Source: an uncultured Marinoscillum sp.
GTDB taxonomy: Bacteria; Bacteroidota; Bacteroidia; Cytophagales; MED-G16
Assembly (NCBI GenBank): GCA_902626505.1
Contig: CACOFQ010000008.1
Location: 1 to 51,347 of the forward strand
Reading direction: 5' to 3'
Length of the DNA stretch: 51,347 nucleotides
In this document: in pieces, positions 24,998 through 33,557 of the stretch
How positions within the stretch are numbered: the stretch's first letter is position 1
Layout of the letters: every line of letters starts with the position of its first letter
Position numbers and translations under genes: made by a program
Notes under the pieces: model-generated
The model's database searches: none
What the model was told of the DNA's origin: nothing
What the model saw: only the letters and a program-made list of their open reading frames with translations

Positions 24998-27900
24998 ATG
25001 AGAAACTTTGTTATTATAATATTTCTTTTTGTAAACTATGTTTCTTTTTCGCAATCTAATTTTTTAATAAATAAATTTGAAGTAGAAAATATTTCATCAG
25101 AATATATAAACTCAATTTTTTTAGATAAAAATAATTTTTTCTGGATTACTACACCAGATGGATTAAATAGATATGACGGCAGTATAAATTCAATATTTAA
25201 ATCTAACCCGTTTGATAGCACCACATTATCTAATAATTTAGTTTTTGAAACATTCCAAATTGACAATGAAGGATTATATATTAAATCAACCTCAAGATTG
25301 GATTACTTTTCATATTCAAGCAATAGGTTTTTAAGGACAGAAATAGTATCTCCTCTATACCATATAAGAAATGGAAATAATTTATTTATAACATCAAAAA
25401 ACGATGGAGTATTTATCTTTAATACAAATAACTTTTTAACCTCAAATTTAAAATTTGACCCTAGAAATCCTTTATCTATATCTTCATCTAACTTTGATGA
25501 AAAACAAAATCAAGTACTTTTAATAGAAGATGAAAATTTATGGATTGGAACTAGTTATGGACTAAATAAATATAACCTTAGCACCAACCTAAATAAGAGA
25601 TTTTACGAAACTCAGGAAAGCAATACATTAAACTCAAATTATATAAATGATTTATTTTATGTTAACAAAAAACTATCAAGTGGAAAAATAGCTATTTCTG
25701 ATAAAATATTAGCCTCAACCCAGAATGGTTTATCCATAATTGACCCTGAAAACAATGAAATAAATAATTACCCATCTTTAGATGATACAAATATTTATAA
25801 TATATTTTCAGTCGATGATGATATTTTAATTCATACAGAAAATGGAATTTATAAAATCGAAAGTATAAATAAAGAGACATTAATTCTTGAACAAATTTCA
25901 AATTCTATTGAAAACTCTAAAATTAGAATAATTAACAATAATGAATTTATTTTATATACTCCATCATCAAATATTTTTAAAAGAATAATAAAATTTAAAA
26001 ATAATTATACAGTTCTTGATGTATCTGTCCCAAGAGAATTTAGTATAAATGATATAAGAAATTATAAAGGAGCATATTATATAACAACTGAAGACGGCAT
26101 TTATAAAGTCACTGAAAGAATAAATAGTTTAACAAAAGAAAATCAGGATCTTTTAAAGGATGAAAAAATTATTGCAATAAAAGAAAATGATTACTATAGG
26201 GTACTAATTACTAATATAAGACTCCTAATATATGAAGAAGATGAATTATATGTTTCTTATGATCTCAATGATCTTATAGGTTCAAAAAATATTGAAAACG
26301 CATCAATCTATTTAGAGGAAGATGAATATTTATATATTGGAACAGATAAACTTTTTATTATTGATTTGTATACAGATGAAGTTAGTTTATTTGAACACTC
26401 TAAAGAAGGCTTAAATTCTTTAATGGAAGGAGAGATAAATAATTTATCATTACTTATTGATGAAAACTTTAATAAAGAATTATGGATTTCGTTAAATAAT
26501 GGAATCTCTATTCTTAATGTTGATGATGAATCTTTTAAAAATTTCAAATTTAATCCAAGATCAAAAAATAAATTACCTAATGGTTTTTCATCTGTTCTTA
26601 AAACTAAAAATGAAGAACTATTAATATCTAATTCTAATACTGGATTATATAGATATTCTAAAAATCTTGAATTAATTAAACATTATATATTTGATATTAA
26701 TGATAAGTCAAGTATTACGAGCTCCTCTATAAGTAGCCTAATTGACTATAATGATGAGATATATGTTGGTACTAATGGGGATGGTATTTTTATATATCAA
26801 AATGATTCCATCGGTTTTAGAAACTTTACAACTGTAAATGGTCTACTGTCCAATAACATTTTAGGTTTCCTAAAAACTTATCAACATTTATTTATCTTAA
26901 CTGATAAAGGGGTAAATTATTTTGACTTTGAAGTAATGTCTACACTTACCGACGGGAATAATAATAACTTAAGAAATATCAATAATGAAGATGGACTTGA
27001 AATAGGAAAGTTCTTAACCAGTGGCCTTAGTTTTTATGATGATTTTTTATATGTTTTTTCAGAAAATAATATTCAAAAAATTGACTTTTATAATCTTTTT
27101 ATAGATTATGAGAAACCTGTGATTAGTTTAGTTTCATCAAAAATAATTGATGAAAATTATAACGAAAAACAACTAGATATTAAGGATTCAGTTATCAATT
27201 TAACTGATGATATAACAAATATTGAATTGACTTTGTCCTCACCATCTTTTTATAAAACAAATAATACTCAGCTATTTTATAAACTTGAGCCTCTAAATGA
27301 GAGTTGGTTGAATCTTGGGTCAAATAGAAAAATTATAATACAAAGTTCTGGCTTTTCACAAAGTAATTTTGCAGAAAATAAACTTTTATTACCATATGGA
27401 GACTATAAGCTGAGAATCAAATCAACAAATAGTTCTGGAATTGAAAGTAATAATCAAATAGAATATCAAATATCAGTTACACCACCATGGTATTTGACTA
27501 TTTATGCAATAATTGGTTATATAATTTTTATTGTTTCTTCTATTTATTTATATGTTAAATTCAACCAAGAAAGAACCAAAAAATTAATGGAAGATAAAAG
27601 AAAAGAGGAGGAATTAGAAGAAGCTCATAACCTTCAAATGGGACTCCTAGCTAAAGAAAATCCTAATAGAAAAGATTTAGATATTAGTACATATATTAAA
27701 TGTGCTACTGAAGTTGGTGGAGATTATTATGATTTTATTGAATTTGAAGATGGTAGTTTATTAGTTATTTGTGGTGATGCTACAGGCCATGGCACGGCAT
27801 CAGGAATGATGGTTTCTATTACTAAAGCTGGTTTGCTAGGTATAGACTCCAAAGACCCTAATTATATAATGACTTCCTTGAATAAAATCATAAAAAAAGT

Positions 27901-28321
27901 TGATATAGGAAGATTAAGAATGAGTTTAAACCTAGCTCATTTTCAAAATGGCTCAATGAAATTAACATCAGCAGCTATGCCACCAATTTATCATTTTGAG
28001 AAGAAAATTAATAAAGTAGATGAAATACAAATTTCAAATCTTCCATTAGGAGGTTTGATGTCTGAAGATTTTACAGTTTTAGATAAAAAGTTTTCAAAAG
28101 GAGATGTTTTAGTTATGATTTCAGATGGTTTACCAGAAGCTCCAAATAAAAAAGGTGATTTACTTGATTATGAAGCTGTTAAATCTTGTATTGAAAAGAA
28201 CAGTTTAAAATCAGCAGAGGAAATAAAAAATGAGTTAGTCAAACTATCAGATAATTGGCTTGATGGAATACATAATCCTGATGATATAACTATAGTAGTT
28301 TGTAAAAAACTTATGAATTAG
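24998..28321 (+). CDS. Membrane sensor: regulator propeller + Y_Y_Y domain + SpoIIE-type phosphatase
   Basis: 1107 residues. Order: signal peptide (1-20, ending VSFSQ); periplasmic propeller repeats (~30-715) with motifs such as FFWITTPDGLNRYD, LWIGTSYGLNKYN, LWISLNNGISILN and IYVGTNGDGIFIY; Y_Y_Y domain (~725-825); one transmembrane helix (~832-853); coiled linker; SpoIIE/RsbU-type PP2C domain (~870-1105). Metal-binding aspartates are present in VGGDYYDF (~907), CGDATGHG (~926), ISDGLPEA (~1042) and NPDDITIV (~1093). This is the layout of a hybrid two-component sensor with the kinase replaced by a phosphatase. Its expected substrate is the phosphorylated STAS protein encoded at 29888-30232. 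ATG 24998 is preferred over the preceding TTG. Confidence 0.9.
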   Translation: MRNFVIIIFLFVNYVSFSQSNFLINKFEVENISSEYINSIFLDKNNFFWITTPDGLNRYDGSINSIFKSNPFDSTTLSNNLVFETFQIDNEGLYIKSTSRLDYFSYSSNRFLRTEIVSPLYHIRNGNNLFITSKNDGVFIFNTNNFLTSNLKFDPRNPLSISSSNFDEKQNQVLLIEDENLWIGTSYGLNKYNLSTNLNKRFYETQESNTLNSNYINDLFYVNKKLSSGKIAISDKILASTQNGLSIIDPENNEINNYPSLDDTNIYNIFSVDDDILIHTENGIYKIESINKETLILEQISNSIENSKIRIINNNEFILYTPSSNIFKRIIKFKNNYTVLDVSVPREFSINDIRNYKGAYYITTEDGIYKVTERINSLTKENQDLLKDEKIIAIKENDYYRVLITNIRLLIYEEDELYVSYDLNDLIGSKNIENASIYLEEDEYLYIGTDKLFIIDLYTDEVSLFEHSKEGLNSLMEGEINNLSLLIDENFNKELWISLNNGISILNVDDESFKNFKFNPRSKNKLPNGFSSVLKTKNEELLISNSNTGLYRYSKNLELIKHYIFDINDKSSITSSSISSLIDYNDEIYVGTNGDGIFIYQNDSIGFRNFTTVNGLLSNNILGFLKTYQHLFILTDKGVNYFDFEVMSTLTDGNNNNLRNINNEDGLEIGKFLTSGLSFYDDFLYVFSENNIQKIDFYNLFIDYEKPVISLVSSKIIDENYNEKQLDIKDSVINLTDDITNIELTLSSPSFYKTNNTQLFYKLEPLNESWLNLGSNRKIIIQSSGFSQSNFAENKLLLPYGDYKLRIKSTNSSGIESNNQIEYQISVTPPWYLTIYAIIGYIIFIVSSIYLYVKFNQERTKKLMEDKRKEEELEEAHNLQMGLLAKENPNRKDLDISTYIKCATEVGGDYYDFIEFEDGSLLVICGDATGHGTASGMMVSITKAGLLGIDSKDPNYIMTSLNKIIKKVDIGRLRMSLNLAHFQNGSMKLTSAAMPPIYHFEKKINKVDEIQISNLPLGGLMSEDFTVLDKKFSKGDVLVMISDGLPEAPNKKGDLLDYEAVKSCIEKNSLKSAEEIKNELVKLSDNWLDGIHNPDDITIVVCKKLMN

Positions 28322-29880
28322 TGTTTATATAGCCAAACATCAATTGCATTTTCTTTTCCTTTAACCTCTATCGAAGGTATACTTTTAAAATTATATTTAT
28401 CTCCGATTGCATCTTTTACTGACTTTGAGATTAATATTTCACCAGATTTTGCATGAGAACATAATCTTGCACCTAAATTAATTGTGTCACCTATTACTGT
28501 ATAATTCATTTGTTGCTCTGAACCAATATTCCCAGATACAGCTTTACCCTTATTTATTCCAATACCAATTTTAAAAGGCTTATATCCTTCTTTTACTATT
28601 TTTTGGTTAAACTTATCTAAAGCAATAAACATCTTAATAGCAGTCTTAACAGCATTATGTGTATCATCATCTGCTTTCAAAGGAACACCATATAGCACCA
28701 TTAGTTCATCTCCAACAATCTTATCTAATGTTCCATTATACTTAAAAACAACATCTATCATTGACTTAAAATATTTATTTAAAAGCTTAACAATTTCAGT
28801 TGGATTTAATTTTTCGGACATACTAGTAAAACCTCTTATATCAGAAAATAATATTGTAACCTCACTTTCCTTACCACCTAAATTTAAAGAGTCCTCACTT
28901 TCAAGAAGTTTATCTACAATATTTTTAGATACATACTTTTTAAAAGTGGATTTAACTTTATTTATTTTAGATAGATCGTCAATTGCAATTACAATTCCAG
29001 AAAAATCTTTTTTTTCATCAAAAACTGGAGAAAAAGATATATTAACACTTATTTTTTTATTACCAGATTTCAAGGAAAATTCTGTTTCAAAAACTCTTTC
29101 TTGATTTATCTCAACATTTTGAATAATATTTATAAGAGTATCCTCATTTTCAAAAATTATCAAATAATGATTTCCTAGAATTTCTTCCTCGGACTTCTTT
29201 AATAACCTAACAGCTTCTTTATTCACAAATTGAATTTCTCCAAATAAATTAATTTCAATTATTCCTGTAGTAATTGAGGACATAATATTATCGTTAAGTT
29301 TATTTGATTTTTTTAGAGATTCTAAAAGCTTAATATTTTGATATGCTATACTTGTTTGAATAGAAATTGCCTCCAATAACTTTTGATCATTCGAACTAAA
29401 ATCACAAATTCCATTTCTAGTTTCCTTATCAAAAAGAATAAGAGCTCCAACTAATTTTTTATTATAAATTATAGGACTTACCAATGAAAAACTCGAGTGG
29501 AATAATTTATGATTGAAACTATCATCTTTTTGAATAATAAAAGATTTCTTAATTGAATTTAATTTTTTTAAAAATCCTGATCTAGTATTAAAAATTTGTT
29601 TTTTTATTTTTTCTTCATCAAGATTAAAAACTGAAACTGTATCAAAAATATTTGTAACATCATTTTTCAAAAGAAGGAGTCCTTTTGATGAATTTATTAC
29701 AGATGATGATAATGATAAAACACTAAAAAATAGCTCTTTAAGATCATCTAATGAATTAATCGTATTTGTTAAATCAAGGAGAGTTTCTAACTCTAAATAC
29801 TTCTCATTTAAATCCTTATTCTTTTTTAAGAGCTGTTTTTCTAAATCTTCTACTGACTTTTTTGAAGATATTTTAGACAT
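28318..29880 (-). CDS. GAF-PAS-class III adenylate/guanylate cyclase
   Basis: 520 residues, soluble. An N-terminal coiled coil (~8-35) leads into a GAF domain (~45-185), a PAS domain (~195-310, with FGEIQFVNKEAVRLL) and a catalytic cyclase domain (~335-515). Metal-binding Asp residues are in FSDIRGFT (~348) and VGDELM (~393); the transition-state Asn and Arg are in NLGARL. The base-specifying pair is Lys in LDKIVGD and Asp in IGDTIN, which in characterised enzymes favours ATP, so cAMP is the most likely product, though the substrate is not proven. It lies 7 bases after the STAS gene and shares its stop tetramer TTAG with the phosphatase gene. Confidence 0.88.
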   Translation of the reverse strand: MSKISSKKSVEDLEKQLLKKNKDLNEKYLELETLLDLTNTINSLDDLKELFFSVLSLSSSVINSSKGLLLLKNDVTNIFDTVSVFNLDEEKIKKQIFNTRSGFLKKLNSIKKSFIIQKDDSFNHKLFHSSFSLVSPIIYNKKLVGALILFDKETRNGICDFSSNDQKLLEAISIQTSIAYQNIKLLESLKKSNKLNDNIMSSITTGIIEINLFGEIQFVNKEAVRLLKKSEEEILGNHYLIIFENEDTLINIIQNVEINQERVFETEFSLKSGNKKISVNISFSPVFDEKKDFSGIVIAIDDLSKINKVKSTFKKYVSKNIVDKLLESEDSLNLGGKESEVTILFSDIRGFTSMSEKLNPTEIVKLLNKYFKSMIDVVFKYNGTLDKIVGDELMVLYGVPLKADDDTHNAVKTAIKMFIALDKFNQKIVKEGYKPFKIGIGINKGKAVSGNIGSEQQMNYTVIGDTINLGARLCSHAKSGEILISKSVKDAIGDKYNFKSIPSIEVKGKENAIDVWLYKH

Positions 29881-29887
29881 GAAATCA

Positions 29888-30232
29888 TTAAGATAAATTA
29901 TCTACTCCAGAATCAACTGAGTCATAAACCTCACAATATTTTGTAAGTCCCATTATATTAAAAGTTTTTTCGACAATACCAGCTAGATTAGTGAAAGCTA
30001 ATTTACCATCAACAGTTTGTAATTTTTCAATTACTTCAATTAATATAGAGACACCTATACTATTAACAACTTTAGAATCTTCCATATCTATTAGGAAATT
30101 AATTTTTCCTTCTTCCATTTTCTGATTAAATACTTCTAACACAGCATCTCCAGCTATATTATTAAAATAACCACTTGTCGTAATAACTACTACTCCACTT
30201 ATTTCTTCAACATTTTTAATTGAATCACTCAT
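29888..30232 (-). CDS. STAS-domain anti-sigma-factor antagonist-type protein
   Basis: 114 residues, a single STAS domain of the SpoIIAA/RsbV type: GVVVITTSGYFNN (first strands), NFLIDMEDSKVVNSIGVSILIEV (phospho-loop) and KLAFTNLAGIVEKTFNIMGL. The usual D-S-S/T-G acceptor reads N57-S58-I59-G60, so only one hydroxyl residue remains at the site and the Asp is Asn. Its start overlaps the end of the RsbW-type kinase gene by 8 bases. Predicted cycle: phosphorylated by the neighbour kinase, dephosphorylated by the SpoIIE-type phosphatase, with a free form that binds a target. Confidence 0.88.
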   Translation of the reverse strand: MSDSIKNVEEISGVVVITTSGYFNNIAGDAVLEVFNQKMEEGKINFLIDMEDSKVVNSIGVSILIEVIEKLQTVDGKLAFTNLAGIVEKTFNIMGLTKYCEVYDSVDSGVDNLS

Positions 30233-30650
30233 TATCTTCTCTTTTTTTTGTCATTGTAACAGTTGTACCAGTTTCGTCGCTATCATATTCAACAGTATCC
30301 ATTAATGCCGAAACTAATTGAAGACCCCAGCCTCTTTTTCTTTCATCTGAATTAAGTTTATTTTCAATATTAGGAATTTCAACTTTTGACTTATCAAATC
30401 CAACACCCTGATCTTTAACTTTAATAGTAAGCTTATCCGCAGAAACAATAAAATGAATAAAAATTTCCTTTGTTTTAGAATGCTCAAATGCATTAATACA
30501 AGATTCAATAATTGCCATACTTATTTCACCTGTCTTCTCTTCAGAAAGATTCATATGCTTTGATATAACCTCAGCGGTTTTAGTTGCTGAAAGTTCAATA
30601 TCAGGTATTACAGGTAGTTTTAATTCTACAACCGGATTCTGCTTATTCAT
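30225..30650 (-). CDS. RsbW/SpoIIAB-type serine kinase (HATPase)
   Basis: 141 residues with a GHKL ATPase fold: N-box E49-x3-N53-A-x2-H57 (ESCINAFEHS), G1 box D80-Q-G-V-G-F-D and a G2 region RGWGLQLV near 107-113. No histidine-kinase dimerisation domain is present, which identifies an anti-sigma-type kinase. In Firmicutes such proteins bind a sigma factor; this window has none next to it, so the output target is open. First gene of the operon kinase-STAS-cyclase, which suggests the cyclase is the output or a co-regulated branch. Confidence 0.88.
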   Translation of the reverse strand: MNKQNPVVELKLPVIPDIELSATKTAEVISKHMNLSEEKTGEISMAIIESCINAFEHSKTKEIFIHFIVSADKLTIKVKDQGVGFDKSKVEIPNIENKLNSDERKRGWGLQLVSALMDTVEYDSDETGTTVTMTKKREDNE

Positions 30651-30740
30651 GCTTAAATTTAATTAGATAAATAAACATTAACAATTAAATTAAGCTACTT
30701 TTTGATATATTTATAACATAAATTCAAAAGAATAAATTCA

Positions 30741-31253
30741 ATGAAAAAAAATAATCTAATTTCCAATTATTGGGACCTTATTGATTATAATGTTCATCAT
30801 ATTCAACACTCAGAACTAAAAGCTTCTTTGATATTAACAGCATATGGGTTAGTTTTTGGACTAGCTTATGATGTTAGTGGTAACTTACCAATACCTGAAA
30901 ATTATAAGTATTTATTATATGTAATGATTACAGTATTCATAGGATTTACCTTAACCTCAATTTTTTTTGCATTTAAGACATATATTCCAAGGATTAATCA
31001 AAAACTCAAAAAGTCAGTTTTTTTCTTTCATGACATAAACTTCTTTTATAAAGATGCAGATGTATACTCAAAGGAACTAATTAGTGTTATGGAAAATGAA
31101 AAAAAACTAAAAGAATTATTAGCAGAGCAAGCATTTATTAATGGAGTTATTGCATCAGATAAATATATGAATGTCACAAAAGCTATAAAATTTATGATAT
31201 TCTCTTTCTCCTCTTTAGTGTTAATACTTCTTCTAGAGCTCTTATTGATGTGA
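30741..31253 (+). CDS. Pycsar-effector-like membrane protein (PycTM/DUF5706-type)
   Basis: 170 residues with three hydrophobic segments: ~28-45, ~57-79 and ~150-170. The order matches the PycTM layout: an N-terminal helix with SELKAS before helix 1 (family DxKAS), the PRINQKL loop after helix 2, a cytosolic helical part with FFFHDINFFY and AFINGVIASDKYMNVTKAI, then the last helix. In Pycsar immunity PycTM binds cCMP or cUMP and damages the membrane. Here it lies next to a class III cyclase operon (divergent) and an HD-domain gene (convergent, 12-base overlap). Match is by pattern, without a search; role in immunity is not shown. Confidence 0.7.
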   Translation: MKKNNLISNYWDLIDYNVHHIQHSELKASLILTAYGLVFGLAYDVSGNLPIPENYKYLLYVMITVFIGFTLTSIFFAFKTYIPRINQKLKKSVFFFHDINFFYKDADVYSKELISVMENEKKLKELLAEQAFINGVIASDKYMNVTKAIKFMIFSFSSLVLILLLELLLM

Positions 31254-31844
31254 TTCCATCGCTAACTTAGCATATTTAATATTCTTTATCTTCTGTTCTC
31301 TACCCTTTTCTTGCATGTAAGCAGTATAAAAATTATGAGAAAGTAAAAATTCATATTGAATTTTATAAAACTGATTTTCATTATCTACTACACCACATTC
31401 AAGCCACTCCTTTTTTAAATATTCTGAAATTTTTTCAAAATCGTCAGAACCAATATATTCAAGATCGGCATCTCTAATAATAGATTCTAATAGATTGCTA
31501 GGCTTCTCTGCAACTTTTGTAATTAATATCAGAGAAGATATTGATTCAATATGATCATCTGAAAAATAATATCCTGGTAATATTTCTTTTGATATTTGAG
31601 CTCCTATTTCTTCATGGTCAATATGAGATTTAATAAATCCATAATCATGTAATAAGCAAGCCGTTAATAAATCCCTCCAATCATCCCGACTTAAATTATA
31701 ATGATTACCAATTTCTTCAGCAGAATTAATTACTCTTTTAGTATGATGAAGATTATGATAATGGTATTTTGAATCTAACTTATTAGATAAATCTTTATAA
31801 ACCAGTTCAATTAATGCTTCCGGTACGTACTTACTTAGTTCCAA
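31242..31844 (-). CDS. HD-domain phosphohydrolase
   Basis: 200 residues. HD motifs in order: YHNLHH (H30, H33, H34), LLHDYGF (H66-D67), DHEEIG (H77) and IRDADLEYIG (D125, D127), followed by a helical tail. This layout is close to the N-terminal HD half of Flavobacteriia proteins in which HD and PycTM domains are fused; here the halves are separate convergent genes. A nucleotide or cyclic-nucleotide phosphodiesterase role is plausible. No ATG exists between the upstream in-frame stop (31911-31913) and the domain; TTG at 31842-31844 (or the ATT before it) must start it. Confidence 0.85.
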   Translation of the reverse strand: MELSKYVPEALIELVYKDLSNKLDSKYHYHNLHHTKRVINSAEEIGNHYNLSRDDWRDLLTACLLHDYGFIKSHIDHEEIGAQISKEILPGYYFSDDHIESISSLILITKVAEKPSNLLESIIRDADLEYIGSDDFEKISEYLKKEWLECGVVDNENQFYKIQYEFLLSHNFYTAYMQEKGREQKIKNIKYAKLAMESHQ

Positions 31845-31901
31845 AATGTATTTAAATTCAAATTTATTTTTTAATAATAAAGAAAAATTATTAAATAAAT
31901 T

Positions 31902-31909
31902 TACTTTTG
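31902..31909 (+). promoter_or_regulatory. Candidate -7 promoter box upstream of 31932 gene
   Basis: TACTTTTG is an exact TAnnTTTG match 22 bases before the ATG at 31932. No clear -33 TTG is visible upstream. Confidence 0.45.
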
Positions 31910-31931
31910 CTCATTAAATAAATCATTTCAA

Positions 31932-32726
31932 ATGAATAAAAAAATCATAATTGTACTTCTAATTTCTTTAGTTTTTTTTGGTTTTACTTCCAATTCTCAA
32001 ACTGTCATAAATACTGAATCAAACCTTAATAAAATCGATTCTACTTTCCATCTATTTATAGATGGAATGGGGGATTACAAAAAAGGAAACTTAGACTTCT
32101 TTATGATTAAATCCAATTTGACTATTGGATCAAGAGTTAAAGAAAAAAACCTTCTTAGACTAACTTTTTCAAATAACTATCAAAAATTTAATGGAAATCC
32201 TTTTAAAAATGCAATTTCCGGTCAAATGAGACATAATTACTTTTATAATGTGGAGAAACACCATTCCATATTTTCATTTATTCAGATTGGAAAAAGTATG
32301 AGGTCTTTAATTGATAGAAGGTTTTTAGTTGGAGGTGGTGTTAGAAAGAGAATTACTCCATCAAAAAATACTGGATATTTTGATATCGCTGTTGGAGCAT
32401 TCTATGAAAACGAGTCATATCCAAGTTATAAATTTCAAGAAGTTGAATTTATTCCACAAACTTATAATAACTTAAGGTTGACTCTTAATGTTTTTACGAG
32501 ATTAAAGTTCAACACTCATTGGAACCTAGTAACTGTAATGTACAGTCAGTGGAAATCTAATAGAATAAAAAACTATAGAATATTTTTTGATACAACATTA
32601 AACTATATAATTAGTAAAAAGGCAACTATATTTCTCAAGTTTAATGCTAGAGTTCAGTCTGAACCATATATTCCTTTTATTACAAATGAAACTGACACCC
32701 TACTTGGTTTTAGAGTAAATATATAA
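31932..32726 (+). CDS. DUF481-like outer-membrane barrel protein
   Basis: 264 residues with signal peptide ending FTSNSQ. The body is alternating strands with aromatic girdles (NYFYNVEKHHSIFSF, GAFYENESYPSY, RLKFNTHWNLVTVMY) and a closing LLGFRVNI, typical of the DUF481/'YdiY-like' small barrels found in Bacteroidota. No enzymatic motif. It has its own promoter box and a terminator directly after the stop, so it is monocistronic. Confidence 0.72.
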   Translation: MNKKIIIVLLISLVFFGFTSNSQTVINTESNLNKIDSTFHLFIDGMGDYKKGNLDFFMIKSNLTIGSRVKEKNLLRLTFSNNYQKFNGNPFKNAISGQMRHNYFYNVEKHHSIFSFIQIGKSMRSLIDRRFLVGGGVRKRITPSKNTGYFDIAVGAFYENESYPSYKFQEVEFIPQTYNNLRLTLNVFTRLKFNTHWNLVTVMYSQWKSNRIKNYRIFFDTTLNYIISKKATIFLKFNARVQSEPYIPFITNETDTLLGFRVNI

Positions 32727-32727
32727 A

Positions 32728-32754
32728 AAAAGCTCTCTAAGATAGAGAGCTTTT
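32728..32754. terminator. Bidirectional intrinsic terminator
   Basis: A perfect 12-bp stem AAAAGCTCTCTA/TAGAGAGCTTTT with an AGA loop, A-run on the left and T-run on the right, placed between two convergent genes (stop codons at 32726 and 32773). It can end transcription from both sides. Confidence 0.88.
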
Positions 32755-32772
32755 AATTATAAAATATTTCAA

Positions 32773-33537
32773 TTATTTGCTTGCAGCTGGCCCCTCATAG
32801 AAAACAACTTCATATATTACTGTAGTAGTAAATTTACCGTTAGGTAATAAATCATTTATTTCTTGAAGTCCCTCTGGCCATTCGGCTCCATTTGGAAATG
32901 CATTTAATGCTCCGCTTAAAGTTGTAAAGTGATCAATAGTTACAACACTATATCCAGCACCATTACCTGTTGGAGACATTACTGTTGCTACTTCCCAACC
33001 AGCCCAAGGAGAATTTTCATCATTAACAAAATTCTTAATGAATGGTTTCCATACTTCATTTTGAAGTCTAACAAATTCATTAACATTTGAAGGATTTGCA
33101 GTATTTATAACAATATAATTTCCTGGCTTTGGTGTTTCAGCAAAAACTTGAATTGATGGAGAAGTGTAAATTGCTCCAAGAACACCTGATGAACCAACAG
33201 GCCTTAATCCAAAATTTGATCCTGAACCCCAAGCTGGGCTATCTAAATCAGACAGTTCAGCAAAACCATTATAAAAGAAATAGTTATGATTACTAGAAGT
33301 GTTTCCAGTTAATTTTCTGGCTAACCCCCAATGAACCATATTGCCTTCAGCTATATTGTTCTTTACAATTTCCCTATATACATTATCTTCATTATAAAGA
33401 AAATTTGCTACATCGCCCTCACTAACTTGTCTAAATTGCCAATACCCAACTTTATGATCTGTCGGATCCCAATTTTCTTGTGCTAATGACACAAAAGAAA
33501 AAAGAGTTATAAAAAAAGTGTTAAATAAAATTTTCAT
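32773..33537 (-). CDS. Secreted protein E of a five-member tandem cluster
   Basis: 254 residues with signal peptide ending SLAQ. Two similar alpha/beta halves can be seen: one around DHKVGYWQFRQVSEGDVANFL and one around PGNYIVINTANPSNVNEFVRLQNEVWKPF, both starting with a strand followed by an amphipathic helix, as in ferredoxin-like/dimeric alpha-beta barrel domains (the antibiotic-monooxygenase fold). No catalytic residue is clear. Last gene of the cluster; it ends at the bidirectional terminator. Confidence 0.75.
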   Translation of the reverse strand: MKILFNTFFITLFSFVSLAQENWDPTDHKVGYWQFRQVSEGDVANFLYNEDNVYREIVKNNIAEGNMVHWGLARKLTGNTSSNHNYFFYNGFAELSDLDSPAWGSGSNFGLRPVGSSGVLGAIYTSPSIQVFAETPKPGNYIVINTANPSNVNEFVRLQNEVWKPFIKNFVNDENSPWAGWEVATVMSPTGNGAGYSVVTIDHFTTLSGALNAFPNGAEWPEGLQEINDLLPNGKFTTTVIYEVVFYEGPAASK

Positions 33538-33557
33538 AATTAATTATTTAAAGTTTA

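Noticed and set aside
30225-30650. RsbW-type kinase as anti-sigma factor of a sigma-B-like system.
   Set aside because: No sigma-B-type sigma factor is encoded nearby and Bacteroidota generally lack it, so I do not assign an anti-sigma role.
28318-31253. A canonical Pycsar immunity operon (cyclase directly followed by effector).
   Set aside because: The cyclase carries GAF and PAS domains, has the Lys/Asp pair of ATP-using enzymes and is transcribed away from the PycTM-like gene with two genes in between. It fits a signalling cyclase better than a PycC; only the effector-like gene recalls Pycsar.
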